Of a stretch of DNA of 64,000 bases, positions 27,921 through 38,500 are shown piece by piece. Position numbers and translations under genes: made by a program. The notes beneath the pieces were generated by a model. It made no database searches. It saw only the letters and a program-made list of their open reading frames with translations, and was not told where the DNA came from. Source of the DNA: Acidobacteriota bacterium. GTDB taxonomy: Bacteria > Acidobacteriota > Vicinamibacteria > Marinacidobacterales > Marinacidobacteraceae. The stretch's first letter is position 1. Each line of letters opens with the position of its first letter. The DNA lies in assembly GCA_028877265.1 (NCBI GenBank), contig JAPPGX010000107.1, positions 29,440-93,439 on the forward strand. The letters are read 5' to 3'.

Positions 27921-29712
27921 GTGCGCCCCTTCTTTCGAGGAAGCGGAAGTGGAGCCAGGTTGCGGCGAAGACGACGCCAAACAGAATCCAGCTCATCGCG
28001 GCCGCATTGCCGAACCGCAGAAACTCCCACGCCTCCCGGTAGATGTGGTAGACGGCGACGTCGGTCGCGCCCAGCGGCCCGCCCTCGGTCATGACGTAGA
28101 CGAGGCCGAAGACCTGGAACGAGCCGATGACCGACGTGACCAGCACGAAAAAGAGTGTGTGGCGAAGGCCGGGCAGCGTGATGTGCCGGAAGCGCTGCCA
28201 CGGGCCGGCGCCATCCACCCTCGCAGCGTCGTACCAGACGCGGGGGATGGCTGCCAGTCCGGCCTGAAAGACCACCATCTGGTACCCCACCACCATCCAG
28301 ACGCCGATCACCATCAGGCTGACGAGTGCGATGTCCGGCGAGCTGAGCCACGCGACCGGCCCGAGCCCGATCGCGCCCAGCGCCCGGTTCGCGAGACCGT
28401 AGCCGTCGTTGAGCAGCCACTTCCAGACGACCGCGATCGCCACCACGCTCGTGATGCTGGGCAGGAACAGCGCGAGACGCGCCCAGCGGACGGCCCGCCG
28501 CGACTCCCTGGTGAGGAGCGCCAGCGAGAGCGCGACGGCCATCGCGAGCGGGACGTGCAGCGTGAAGACACCGGTGTTGCGAACCGCCGACCACCAGGCG
28601 CCGTCGCCCAGGAGGGCCCGGTAGTTCGCGAGTCCCAGAAAAGGGTGGGCGGGGTCGACGAGGCGCCAATCGTGCAGGGAGATCCACAGCGAGAAGAGCA
28701 GGGGTCCGAAGGTGAAGAGCAGCAGAAGGGCTGCCGCGGGGGTGAGGAAACCCCAGGCCGCGAGCGTCCTCGAGAGGGCCCGGGGACGCGCGGCGAGGGG
28801 AAGGAGGAAGAGGACGAGGGAAACGAGGAGGACGCACCCGAGGGAGGAGGCGATCAGCGCTACGGCCGGGGAGGTCGTCTCTTCGTAGCCGAGGAAGACG
28901 AGATGCAGGTTGTTCGCCGGGTCTTCCGCCCGAACAGGGGGTCCCGGGCCCAGCGCGATGCTGCCGCCGTGATAGGTGGCGCCCCCGGCCGCGACGGTGT
29001 AGCGCGGGGCGGTCCGCAGGCGCGGAGCGGCAGCGATCGCCGCGCCGACCTCCCGGGGCATCGTCCAGATCCGGTCCGGTTCGCCAAGCGCCGCACCACT
29101 GGCCCAGGGAAGGCCGGCCACGCGGGCGGCCGCTTCGGGATCCGCACCGGCCGCCCCGGCAATCTCGGCCGCGCGAAGGCCTCCGGCGAGGCGGGAGGTG
29201 CTGATGGCTTCCAGCTCCCCACGCGCCCACTGCTGCGCGGTGACCGCCACGAGCGCGAACATGGCGGCGCAGAGGAACGCAGGCGCGGCGGGAAAACGCG
29301 GTGGCGGCGGCGACCGGCGCCGCCCGGCAGCCCACGCCGCCATGCACAGCGCCCCGAGCAGGGCGAGGACGGACGGGGCCCAGGGCCAGCGGCTTCCCTC
29401 GTCGCGCGGCTCGACCGCAATCCACGCGGCCGGCTCCAGCGCGCCTGCCCGGTAGGCATGGGCCCCGGGCCCGGCGCCTCCCGCTTCCGGCGCCACGATC
29501 CGGGCGCGGCCGTCGAGCAGTGACAACACGTCCGCCTCGGTAGCTCCCGGCAACTCATAGAGGGATGCCGCCGCGCGGGCCTCCTCGCGGGTCGCGTGCT
29601 CCCGGGCCCGGGATGGCGCGTCCGCAGCCACCACCAGGATCAGGACGCCGGACGCCGCGGCCGCGCCGGCGGCCACCAGAGGGATCACCCGGGCCGCGCC
29701 CGCGCCTCTCAC
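27913..29712 (-). CDS. Sugar ABC permease, MalF type, with large N-terminal extension
   Basis: A 599-residue protein, about twice the normal length. The last 290 residues are an ordinary MalF/UgpA permease (first helix near 315-345; EAA loop WYDAARVDGAGPWQRFRHITLP near 494-515). Before it lies an extra ~310-residue module with hydrophobic segments near 9-29, 112-130, 143-160 and 280-304. Between the first two and the last two are apparent extracytoplasmic stretches (about 30-110 and 161-280), an arrangement like a duplicated membrane sensor domain. I know of no standard family that matches it. It could stabilise receptor docking or sense substrate. Start overlaps the binding-protein stop by four bases. 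Confidence 0.88.
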   Translation of the reverse strand: MRGAGAARVIPLVAAGAAAASGVLILVVAADAPSRAREHATREEARAAASLYELPGATEADVLSLLDGRARIVAPEAGGAGPGAHAYRAGALEPAAWIAVEPRDEGSRWPWAPSVLALLGALCMAAWAAGRRRSPPPPRFPAAPAFLCAAMFALVAVTAQQWARGELEAISTSRLAGGLRAAEIAGAAGADPEAAARVAGLPWASGAALGEPDRIWTMPREVGAAIAAAPRLRTAPRYTVAAGGATYHGGSIALGPGPPVRAEDPANNLHLVFLGYEETTSPAVALIASSLGCVLLVSLVLFLLPLAARPRALSRTLAAWGFLTPAAALLLLFTFGPLLFSLWISLHDWRLVDPAHPFLGLANYRALLGDGAWWSAVRNTGVFTLHVPLAMAVALSLALLTRESRRAVRWARLALFLPSITSVVAIAVVWKWLLNDGYGLANRALGAIGLGPVAWLSSPDIALVSLMVIGVWMVVGYQMVVFQAGLAAIPRVWYDAARVDGAGPWQRFRHITLPGLRHTLFFVLVTSVIGSFQVFGLVYVMTEGGPLGATDVAVYHIYREAWEFLRFGNAAAMSWILFGVVFAATWLHFRFLERRGAHA

Positions 29713-31025
29713 CGCGCCAGCACCTCGTCCACTCGGCGCGCCACCTCCGCCGCACTGCGTTCGAGGGGTTCCCCTCGCAGCAGCCGCCGATCCATGATCT
29801 CCACCGCCAGGCGCTCGACCCGGGAGAAGTCGCGCACGGTCGCGCCCCAGGTCACCCGCGCCCGCTCCGCCAGCGCGATGAACGCGTCCTCCACCCCCGT
29901 GGGGTCGGCGGCGGCGATCTCCGCGGCGACGTCAACCCGCGTCGGGATCGCAAGGCCGGAGCGCGCCCGGATCCGCTGCGCCTCGGGCGAGGCGAGGAAG
30001 CCCGCCAGGTCGATTGCCTGCCGGGGATTCGCCGCGTTCGGAGGCACCGCCCACCCGGACGCGTAGAGAACACTCGTCGCACCCGCCTGCGACGGATGAT
30101 GCGGAATCGGCAGGATCGCCAGGTCCAGCGCGCCGGCCTGCACCAGGTGGCGGAAGAGCGGAAGCATCCAGTGCCCCGACAGCAGGAACGCCTGCCCGCC
30201 CGACGCGAACCGGGCCTCCCGCGCCGGATCCCCCTGCTGGACGAACTGGGCGCCCGGCGTCAGGCCCTCCTCGGCCAGTTCTGTGAGGAACGCGTAGGCG
30301 GTGAGCGCCGCCGGTCCGTCCAGGTACCCGGTGGCGCGGTCGCCGCCGGGAGCGAGGATGTCGCCGCCGGCCGACCAGACGAACGGCACCCACTGGAAGA
30401 GGTTGCGCGGGAAATCGAACCCGTAGACGTCCGGTCTGCCGTCACCGTCCCGGTCGGTGGTCACGGAACGGGCCGCGCGGCGAAAGTCCTCCCAGGTCCA
30501 ACCGCCGGTCCAGGCGCCGGTTTGCCCAACCACGGTCCGGTCGATCCCCGCACCCGCCAGCACGGCGCGGTTCGCGTAGATGACCATCGGAGTGAAGTCC
30601 TTGGGCAGCGCGAACAGGGCCCGGCCGCGCCGGTACGCCTCGAGGACCTGCGGGAAGACCTGGTCGGCCTGAAAGTCCAGCGCCGCCTGGTAGGGCGCCA
30701 GGTCCACCGCGAGCCCGCGGTCCACGAAGGTGGGGATGTCGGGCGAGTCGAGGAGGTACACATCGGGGGGATGCCCCGCCGCGATGGAGGTGAGGAGACG
30801 CTCCTCGTATCCGTTCGGCGCGGACTCGAGAAGGACTCGCGTCCCCGGGCGGAGCGCCTCGTAGCGGTCGGCAACCTCCTGCTCGATCTCGAGTTCATAG
30901 CCGCCGGCCCAAAGGGCGACCCGGAGGGTGGTGACGCCCGGCGAGACGCCGGAACCGGCGGGAACGCAGGCGACGGCGGCGAGGGAAAGGGCGGCCGGGA
31001 AGAGGATCCTGACGCCGGGGCTCAT
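29709..31025 (-). CDS. Sugar-binding lipoprotein of ABC importer
   Basis: A 438-residue extracellular solute-binding protein (family 1). Signal peptide plus lipobox in PAALSLAAVACVPAG place it as a lipoprotein anchored in the membrane. The mature part starts TTLRVALWAGGYELEIEQEV and contains PPDVYLLDSPDIPTFVDRG, LPKDFTPMVIYANRAVL and SGHWMLPLFRHL, typical of oligosaccharide receptors. Start ATG at 31025 overlaps the ATPase stop; its stop overlaps the permease start, both by four bases. It delivers the sugar to the two permeases. Confidence 0.92.
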   Translation of the reverse strand: MSPGVRILFPAALSLAAVACVPAGSGVSPGVTTLRVALWAGGYELEIEQEVADRYEALRPGTRVLLESAPNGYEERLLTSIAAGHPPDVYLLDSPDIPTFVDRGLAVDLAPYQAALDFQADQVFPQVLEAYRRGRALFALPKDFTPMVIYANRAVLAGAGIDRTVVGQTGAWTGGWTWEDFRRAARSVTTDRDGDGRPDVYGFDFPRNLFQWVPFVWSAGGDILAPGGDRATGYLDGPAALTAYAFLTELAEEGLTPGAQFVQQGDPAREARFASGGQAFLLSGHWMLPLFRHLVQAGALDLAILPIPHHPSQAGATSVLYASGWAVPPNAANPRQAIDLAGFLASPEAQRIRARSGLAIPTRVDVAAEIAAADPTGVEDAFIALAERARVTWGATVRDFSRVERLAVEIMDRRLLRGEPLERSAAEVARRVDEVLAR

Positions 31026-32173
31026 GGCGGCGATGCCCCGCCCGGCCGGGACGCTGCCCCGATGCGGCTGCCATCCGGGCCGAAGAGATGCGTCCGCTCC
31101 CACACGACCGCGACCTCGACGCGGTCCCCGGCCGCGACGCGCAGCGCCGAGGGCGCCCGCGCCACCCAGGCCGCCTCACCCGGCCCGTCGAGGTGCACCC
31201 GCTGCTCGCTGCCCAGCGACTCGACGCGCAGCGCGGTGGCGGTGAACTCGGCGGATGAGTGGGCTCCGCCGGACATGCCCACGGAGTCTGGCTGCGGGCC
31301 GGGGCCGGGCCGGGTGACGACGGCGAGCGTGAGGTCCTCGGGGCGCACCCCCAGCGTGGCCTCGCGGTGATCCAGGGGGCCCGGGAAGACGAACGGGCCG
31401 CCGGCGAGGCGGCCGTCCCGGCCGCGGACCAGGTGGAGCCGGTTCATGGGAGGCGATCCCACGAAGCCCGCCACGAAGAGGTTGGCGGGCCTTTCGTAGA
31501 CCTCGGCCGGCGTCCCCACCTGCTGCACCCGGCCCCGATCCATCACCGCGACCCGCTGGCCGAGCGAGAGCGCCTCGACCTGGTCGTGAGTGACGAAGAT
31601 CATGGTCGTGCCGAGGCGGCGGTGGAGCGCGGCGATCTCGTCTCGGGTCTGCAGCCGCAGCGCGGCGTCCAGGTTCGACAGCGGCTCGTCGAAGAGAAAG
31701 ACCCCGGGATCGCGCACCATGGCGCGTCCCAGCGCCACCCGCTGCTGCTGTCCGCCCGAGAGTTGGCCGGGACGCCGGGACAGGAGTCCCCGGAGCCCTA
31801 GTACATCGGCAACCTCGCGCACGCGACCCTCGATCGCGGGCGTACCCGCGCCCCGCACCCGAAGGCCGAAGCCCAGATTCTCGGCGACGGTCATGTGCGG
31901 ATACAGGGCGTAGCTCTGAAAGACCATCGCCACGTCGCGGCCGCCCGGCGCGACCTCGTCCACGCAACGGTCCCCGATCCACACCTCCCCGGCGTCCCGC
32001 TCCTCAAGACCGGCGATGAGGCGCAGCAGCGTGCTCTTGCCGCACCCCGAGGGACCCACCAGCACCATCAGTTCGCCGGGGCGGATCTCGAGATCGACGT
32101 CCGCCACGGCCGTCACGTCCCCGAAACGCTTCTGGACGCCCTTCAGCGCCACCGCCCGGGGCTCGCGGGTCAT
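31022..32173 (-). CDS. Sugar ABC transporter ATPase (MsmK/UgpC-like)
   Basis: A 383-residue ATPase subunit. Walker A GPSGCGKST, Q-loop VFQSYALYPHMTV, signature LSGGQQQRVALGRAMV, Walker B VFLFDEPLSNLD and the switch histidine in FVTHDQVEAL are all intact in the first ~230 residues. The C-terminal part has the OB/TOBE regulatory fold seen in carbohydrate importers (LGVRPEDLTLAVV). It overlaps the upstream glycosidase and the downstream binding protein by four bases each. A complete importer with its own ATPase is less common than systems sharing one ATPase. Confidence 0.94.
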   Translation of the reverse strand: MTREPRAVALKGVQKRFGDVTAVADVDLEIRPGELMVLVGPSGCGKSTLLRLIAGLEERDAGEVWIGDRCVDEVAPGGRDVAMVFQSYALYPHMTVAENLGFGLRVRGAGTPAIEGRVREVADVLGLRGLLSRRPGQLSGGQQQRVALGRAMVRDPGVFLFDEPLSNLDAALRLQTRDEIAALHRRLGTTMIFVTHDQVEALSLGQRVAVMDRGRVQQVGTPAEVYERPANLFVAGFVGSPPMNRLHLVRGRDGRLAGGPFVFPGPLDHREATLGVRPEDLTLAVVTRPGPGPQPDSVGMSGGAHSSAEFTATALRVESLGSEQRVHLDGPGEAAWVARAPSALRVAAGDRVEVAVVWERTHLFGPDGSRIGAASRPGGASPP

Positions 32174-34380
32174 GGCCGCCGGCCCTCGCCCCGCCCGTCC
32201 AGCGACTCCCACTCAACCCGGAGCGCCCGCTCCCGGGGCCCCTCGTACCGCGTTCCATCCACCGCGAGCGAGACCCGGCCCTCGTCGAGCTCGACCGCGA
32301 CGCGGCGGCCGCGAGCACGCACCGGCCCCAGCCGTACCCGGGGCAGCTCGTGCGGCAGCGGCCGCACCTCGACGCCCTCCTCGTCGAAGTGAAGCCCGGC
32401 GATCCCCCGGGCGAGCAGGTCCAGCACCCACGAATGCTGGTAGTCGTCGATGCCGCGGAAGTGGCAGGCCCGGCCGGTGTAGGGGTTGTAGTGCTCGAAG
32501 GCGTTGGGGCGGCGCGGGTCGCCGTCGGTAAACATCAGGTGCACGAAGCGGATGAGCCGGTCCGCGGCCAGCTCCCCCGCACGCGGGTGCCCGCGCCGCC
32601 AGCTGCGGAGCAGTCCTTCGATCACGTGGCTGGTCGTCATCGGCCACGCGCGGCCGTTCCACGGGCAGTTGCGCCGCTTCCCCCGCCAGACTCCCTCGGC
32701 GGAAAAACGGGGGTCGTCCACGCTGGACGACGGCACCGGAAAGGGGGTGCCAAAGGTGCGGGGGTTCTCGAGGTGGTCCAGCAGGGCGTCGAGGCGGGAG
32801 GCATCCACCCGGCCGGTCAGCATCGGGTAGAAGCCCACCGCGGCCTTGACGCCGGTGCGTTCGAAGGTGCGCCCGTCCACGTCGGTGAAAAAGCGCGCCT
32901 CGGGGCACCACATGCGCTGGGTGATGGCGGCCTCGCAACGCACCTCGAGCGCCCGCCAGTCGGAAGCGTCGCCGGTCCGCCCGACCCGCCCGGCGAGCGT
33001 CGCTAGCGCGCGGAAGAGCTGATGGGCATAGACCGTCACGTCGATTCCCTTGAGGCGCAGGCGCGGCTCCCAGCCGCGCACGTCCGCCTCCGGGTCCACC
33101 GCCAGGTACCGCGACATGTACTCCTGCCCGGTCTCGAAGTGGTTCACGACCGTGAACATGCCCGAGCCCTCGGGGTCGCGCGAACGGTTCAGCCAGTGCG
33201 CGTAGCGGGACAGGCCGTCGTAAGCGCGGGCCAGGGCCGCAGGGTCTGGATGCATCGCATCCGCCGCGAGCAGGGCGTCGCCCCAGTTCGCGTGGTAGAA
33301 GTCGGTGCGTTCGAGGTGGTTCGGGTAGAGCCGTCCGTGCAGCGAACCGTCCTCCTTCTGGTTGTCGAGGAAGTTGAGGAGCGATCCCCACGCCTCGCGG
33401 CCGCCCGCGCGCCAGCGCATCTCCATCATGTGGCACTGCGCGCTGTAGGCGATCGGGACGTGGAAGTACTCGATCCCCTCCGCGATGCAGGGATGGCGCA
33501 CGTTGCCCGAGCCGCCCTCGATGCGGTTGAGTCCCAGGCCGTGGATGCGGTGGTCGAAGGTGCGGTCCAGGCGGGGGTCGCCGCAGGTGAAAGCGGGGAA
33601 GCCGGCGAAGAAGGACTCCCAGGTGAGGCGGTCGTCGGGGGCGCGACTCCCCTGCCACGGCCGCTCGGACAGCCGCGGGTCGAGGTGCATGCGGAGCGAA
33701 AGGAATCCCTGGCCGGAGGCGGGAACCGGGAACGCGGCCGCCACCCAGAGCCAGCCGCGCTCGCTGTTGGCGGCCTCGGGGATGCCGTCGGGGTCTTCGA
33801 TGTCCCCGGTTCCCCCTTCCGCAAACGGAGACGTGGTCCAATCGGGCTGCGCACCGCCCTCCGAGGGGAGAATCCGGCGCCACGCGGGGGCATGGGACCC
33901 GCGGATCTCCATGCCGACCGACAGGTCCTGCCCGGCCCGATCGGCGAGGCGTCGAACCCAGCGCACACCCCCGGAGGAGGGCTCTATCCCGGACACCGAC
34001 CCCGCCGGCTGGGCCGTGAACACGACCACGAAGCCGTCGGCCGCTCCCGGCGGGAGCGCCCAGGCACTCTCCAGGATGCCGCCGGGGAGGACCTGTCGGG
34101 TCTCGACCGCCGGCGCGCCGTCCGCGGTCCGCCACTCGGCCACCAGCGCGCCCGGGCGCCAGCGAAGTCCGGCAGGTCCCGCCGAAAGCGGAATCTCCGC
34201 GCCCGTACCGTCCAGCAGGGCCACCGAAAAACACGGACCCGCCTCGTACTGCAGCAGATGGGCGGCGTCCCAGAATCCGGGCCGGTGCAGCCAACGGGGA
34301 AACGGCGGCGCCCAGAGCACCCCGTCGAGTCCCCCCAGGTACCACTTGTCGGGCCGGGCGAGGGCTTCGATGCGGCTCAA
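32170..34380 (-). CDS. MGH1-like alpha/alpha-barrel glycosidase (cytoplasmic)
   Basis: About 736 residues, no signal peptide. An N-terminal beta-sandwich is followed by an (alpha/alpha)6 barrel with NRIEGGSGNVRHPCIAEG, WNGRAWPMTTSHVIEGLL, FEHYNPYTGRACHFRGI and DDYQHSWVLDLLARGI, resembling mannosylglycerate-hydrolase-like (MGH1) enzymes and debranching enzymes. No ATG or GTG is available near the conserved N-terminus; the TTG at 34380 (followed by SRIEALARPDKWYLGG) is the only sensible start, and it lacks a clear ribosome site. It heads the sugar operon; the 110 bases upstream separate it from the lipid operon and contain only a GCCGGC-type inverted repeat. Confidence 0.82.
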   Translation of the reverse strand: MSRIEALARPDKWYLGGLDGVLWAPPFPRWLHRPGFWDAAHLLQYEAGPCFSVALLDGTGAEIPLSAGPAGLRWRPGALVAEWRTADGAPAVETRQVLPGGILESAWALPPGAADGFVVVFTAQPAGSVSGIEPSSGGVRWVRRLADRAGQDLSVGMEIRGSHAPAWRRILPSEGGAQPDWTTSPFAEGGTGDIEDPDGIPEAANSERGWLWVAAAFPVPASGQGFLSLRMHLDPRLSERPWQGSRAPDDRLTWESFFAGFPAFTCGDPRLDRTFDHRIHGLGLNRIEGGSGNVRHPCIAEGIEYFHVPIAYSAQCHMMEMRWRAGGREAWGSLLNFLDNQKEDGSLHGRLYPNHLERTDFYHANWGDALLAADAMHPDPAALARAYDGLSRYAHWLNRSRDPEGSGMFTVVNHFETGQEYMSRYLAVDPEADVRGWEPRLRLKGIDVTVYAHQLFRALATLAGRVGRTGDASDWRALEVRCEAAITQRMWCPEARFFTDVDGRTFERTGVKAAVGFYPMLTGRVDASRLDALLDHLENPRTFGTPFPVPSSSVDDPRFSAEGVWRGKRRNCPWNGRAWPMTTSHVIEGLLRSWRRGHPRAGELAADRLIRFVHLMFTDGDPRRPNAFEHYNPYTGRACHFRGIDDYQHSWVLDLLARGIAGLHFDEEGVEVRPLPHELPRVRLGPVRARGRRVAVELDEGRVSLAVDGTRYEGPRERALRVEWESLDGRGEGRRP

Positions 34381-34490
34381 GTGTCCACGCTGGTCAGGGG
34401 ATCGCCATGATACGGCGGTCCACCAACAGCCGTGATGGCGACACCGGACCGGAAAGCCGGCTTCAGCCGGCACCGCGGGCCCCGTCCGGA

Positions 34491-35492
34491 TCAGGCGGAG
34501 TCGCGGCCCCGGAACCAGTTCACCGTTTCCAGGAGCGTGACCCGGCCGTCGCGAGGGTCGTGGCCCAGTTCCCACGTCGCCTTCTCGGAGCTGAAATACC
34601 AGTAGCAGGCGGCCATTTCCCGGCTGATGCGGTCCACCGCCGGTTCGCGTCCGACCTGGCGCGCGACTTCCTCGGTGAGCAAGGCGCCCGCGGTGTAGAG
34701 GCCGCGCGCGAGCCGCAGGCGCGGCGCTGGCGAACCGGACACCTCCGCGAGACGGGCGAAGAAGTCGGCGAAGCTCCAGTTGTGCCCGCCGAGCAGGTAG
34801 CGCTGGCCGGCTCGTCCCTTCGCCATGGCGGCCACGACCCCGGCCGCCGCATCCCGGACATCCACGAAGTTCAGACCGCCAGGCGGAATCACGCTGAGCT
34901 GGCCGGAGAGAAACCGGAGCACGTCCCCGGTCGAAGACAGCCTTTCGTCGCCGGGACCGAGCAGCAGTGACGGGTTCACGATCACCACCTCGATGTCGCC
35001 GGCGTCGGCGAGCAGCGCGCGCTCCTGCAGCCACTTGCTCCGGTAGTAGGGCCAGCGTCCGATCAGCTCGATGGGAACGGGCGCCGTCTCGTCGCAGTCG
35101 GGTTCCGGATCGTGCGAAACGGCGATCGTGCCGCTGGTGGACACGAGCACGATCCGCTCCACACCCGCCCGCCGGGCGGCGGCCGCCAGCGTGCGGGCGC
35201 CGTCCACGTGAACCCGCTGGAGACCGGCGGCGGCGTCCGGGTCGCGGGAGACCCGTCCCGCGAGGTGGAAGACCCGCTGGACCCCCTCTAGCGCCCCGTC
35301 CAGTCCCGCTCCCGAGACCACGTCGCCGACCACCGCCTCCACACCGCGGGCGGCGAGGTCGGGGGCGGGCTGGCGGGCAAGCACCCGAACGGGCTCGCCG
35401 TCCTCGAGCAGCAGGGGAAGGAGATGGCTGCCGAGAAAGCCGGTCGCCCCGGTGACCAGGACCGGAGCGGCCGGAGACGTCGCTTCGCTCAC
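34491..35492 (-). CDS. NAD-dependent epimerase/dehydratase (extended SDR)
   Basis: A 333-residue extended short-chain dehydrogenase. The NAD(P) motif is VLVTGATGFLGSHLL; the catalytic Ser is in VLVSTSGTI and the Tyr-Lys pair in YYRSKWLQE. Sequence resembles dihydroflavonol-reductase/HpnA-like proteins acting on ketone or hydroxyl groups of lipids and isoprenoids. It lies 10 bases after the 1474-residue ElbD-like gene and closes that operon, so a reductive step on the same lipid is likely. Exact substrate unknown. Confidence 0.88.
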   Translation of the reverse strand: MSEATSPAAPVLVTGATGFLGSHLLPLLLEDGEPVRVLARQPAPDLAARGVEAVVGDVVSGAGLDGALEGVQRVFHLAGRVSRDPDAAAGLQRVHVDGARTLAAAARRAGVERIVLVSTSGTIAVSHDPEPDCDETAPVPIELIGRWPYYRSKWLQERALLADAGDIEVVIVNPSLLLGPGDERLSSTGDVLRFLSGQLSVIPPGGLNFVDVRDAAAGVVAAMAKGRAGQRYLLGGHNWSFADFFARLAEVSGSPAPRLRLARGLYTAGALLTEEVARQVGREPAVDRISREMAACYWYFSSEKATWELGHDPRDGRVTLLETVNWFRGRDSA

Positions 35493-35502
35493 GCGGTGCT
35501 CC

Positions 35503-38500
35503 TCAGCCTACCGGCGTCGGATCGGGCACCCGGTCGTTGGCCGGCGCACCGGCGGAACGTGGAGATTCCGCGCCCGCCGGCTCCGCGCCTTCGAGGATGC
35601 GCGCGGCCTCCTCCTCGAGCTGGATCGGTTCCTGGCGCCCCAGACGCTCGACCATGGTCTGGACGAGCGCGGTCACCCGCGCTTCCGCAACCGCGGCCCG
35701 GACCCCTTCCCCGGCGAAGCGAAGCAGGAAATCGTGGGAGAGGAACGGCCCGATCCGCGCCGCCACGGTGCGCGAACGGAGCCCGACGGCGCCGGGGGGG
35801 AACGCTCCCCAGGTGTCGAGGTGGATGGGCAGGACCCCGACCCGGCAGCGGTACGCCAGGTGCGCGAACCCGCGCCGGAACTTCTGGATCTGCCCGCTCC
35901 GCGACCTCGTTCCTTCCGGAAACACCAGCACGCTGTAGCCCTGGTTCAGATACCCCGCGGCCCGGTCCAGCGACTCGCGGAGCGAGCCGCGGCGTTCCAT
36001 CGGGACGAGGTTGGTGAAGTTGCCGAAGAAGGTGCGCTTCACCCGGTTGTCGAAGAAATAGTCGGCGGCGGCCAGGGCGAGGAGGTTCGAGCCCGCGTCC
36101 CCGAGCGCCATCTTCACGAGTCCCATGTCGAGATGGGAACCGTGATTCGCCACCACCAGGTAGTTCGTGTGGTTCGGGACGTGCGCCCGGCCCGTGAAGG
36201 TCGGCTCCAGCACCTGGTGGTAGAACCAGTGCTGAACCTCGGTCAGCGCCGCGCGTCCGGCCTTGGCCACGGCCGGCGGAATGTCGATCTCGTCCTCGTC
36301 GTGCTTCTTCCCGGACTCGGCGCGGCGCGGACGGCGGCCCCGGACGGCCGCCGGCGGCGTCCGCACGGCGAGGATCAGCTCCTCGATCGTGGCCATGTTG
36401 GCAAGCGCCTCGGGCGCCGCCGACTCGCCGAACTCGCCTTCGAGTCCGGCCGCGAGTTCGTTGTACATGAGGCTGTCGAAGCCCAGCTCCGCGAAGGAGG
36501 ACGACGTCCGGATCTCCGAGACGGGACGCTCGCAGATGGTTGCGATCAGTTCGAGGATCCGATTCCCCGAGACGGCCTCCTCGCCGGATTCGGCGGCCGC
36601 CTCTTGGCGCCGGTCGCGCAGCCAGCGCACGAGTTCGGCCCGCTTCACCTTGCGGGTGGCCGTCCGGGGGAGCGTTTCGTCCGAGAACTCGACGGTCTTG
36701 ATCCGCTTGTGCAGCGGCAATCGGGACGAAACGGAACGGACGTGGGCCTCGACGCGCCGCCTGCCTTCCGGCGTCTTCTCCTTCGGGACGACGACCGCCG
36801 CCACCTGCTCGGCCATCCCGTCGGGAAGTCCGACGACAGCGAGTTCGGCAATCAGGTCCGGCGAGGCGTAGATCTCTTCTACCTCGTCCGGGTAGATGTT
36901 CTTGCCGCCGCTGTCCACGATCACGTCCTTGCGGCGGCCGACGAGGAAGAGGTGTCCGTCCTCGTCGAGACGTCCCAGGTCGCCCGTGTAGAGCCAGCCG
37001 TCGCGAAGCGCTTCCGCCGTCGCCTCCTCGTTTCCGTAGTACCCGGCCATGACGTTCGGGCCCTTCGCCGCGACCTCGCCGACCCCCGAGGCGTCGGGGT
37101 CCACGATGCGAATCTCGATCCCGGGAAGCGCCTTGCCGACGCTGCCGATGGGAACGGGACCGTCCGGAGAGGTCACCGTCAGCACGGGCGCCGCTTCCGT
37201 GAGTCCGTAGCCCTGGGCGATGTGGAACCCGAGGCCCCGGAACGCCTTCCAGGTCGCCTCCGATAGCGCGGACGCGCCGCTGATCAGATAGCGGATCCTG
37301 CCTCCCAGCGCGGTGTGCACCGGCAGGAAGACCGCGGGCCCGATGTTGACTCCGGTGTCCTCCCGAAGGAGGTGCGCCGCGTCGATCAGGGCGGTGGCGA
37401 GGTCTTCCGCCCGCTGCGACCGATCCGCGAAGGGCGCCAGGATGCGCCGCCGCAGAAGGTCCCACAGCGCCGGCACGCCGACGATGCAGGTGGTGTGCCC
37501 CTTTTGAAGTTCGGTGTTGATGGCGTCGGGGCCGATCTCGTCCAGATAGGCGATCTGGGCGCCCCGGGACAGCGGAAGCAGGAAGCCGGTGGTGAACTCG
37601 AAGGAATGGTGGAGCGGCAGGATGCTGAGCGCGCCGTCCTTCTCGCCGATGTCGTAGACCGACAGCAGTTTGGCCACGAGCGAGGTGAAGTTCCGGTGCG
37701 TCAGCATCACCCCCTTGGGCGTGCCGGTCGTTCCGGAGGTGAAGAGGATGGAGGCCAGCGCCGTCGGGCTGGTCCGGACTGGTTTTGGGGGCGGCGCCTC
37801 CCCGTCCTCCGTTTCCCCCATTGCGAAGACATCCCGGAACGGATGGGCGGCGACGGGTGGCGCGGCGCCGTTATCGCGCGCGAGCCCGGAATGGCGCTCG
37901 AACAGCGAGTCGCTCATCAGGACCGCCCTGGCGTCCCCAAGCCGGAGGAGCCGGGCGATCTCCTCGCGGCGCAGGTCGCGTTCGAGCGGGATGGCGGTCG
38001 CCCCGATCCGCTGGATGGCGAAATACGCCATGCCCCACTCAGGAGAGTTCTCTCCGATCAGCCCGACGTGATCGCCCGCGCCGAGCCCCCGGGCCGCCAG
38101 GAATCCGGCCCCCCTGAGAACGCACTCCCGGAGATCGGCATAGGTGTACCGCTCCTCCCGGCCGTCGCGGCTGATCCGCATCGCGACCCGCCCGGCGTGG
38201 TTCTTCGTGCAGGCCTCGAACAGCTCGTTGATCGTCCGGTAGGTGTAGACGCGCTTCTGCGCGCGGCGCTGGCCGCGCTCCTGGTCCTCGAGGGCCGGGA
38301 ACACCCACCGCTCGAGGCCGGGCAGATGGACGTGGAGCCAGTAGTCGTACCAGTCGATTTCCTCGGGATTGAAGAACAGCTTTCCGTCGTTTCCGTCGAG
38401 CCGGGCAAAGAGGTCGTGCGTGTGGTCGGCGCGGAAGATGAACTCCTCGCCGGCAATGAAGGGCCGGAACGTGTGGTACTGCCGCTCGCCCTGGACGACG

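Noticed and set aside
24337-34380. Long high-GC open frames opposite the glycosidase and transporter genes
   Set aside because: They are Arg/Pro/Gly-rich, lack family motifs and ribosome sites, and arise from GC-rich codon use on the other strand.
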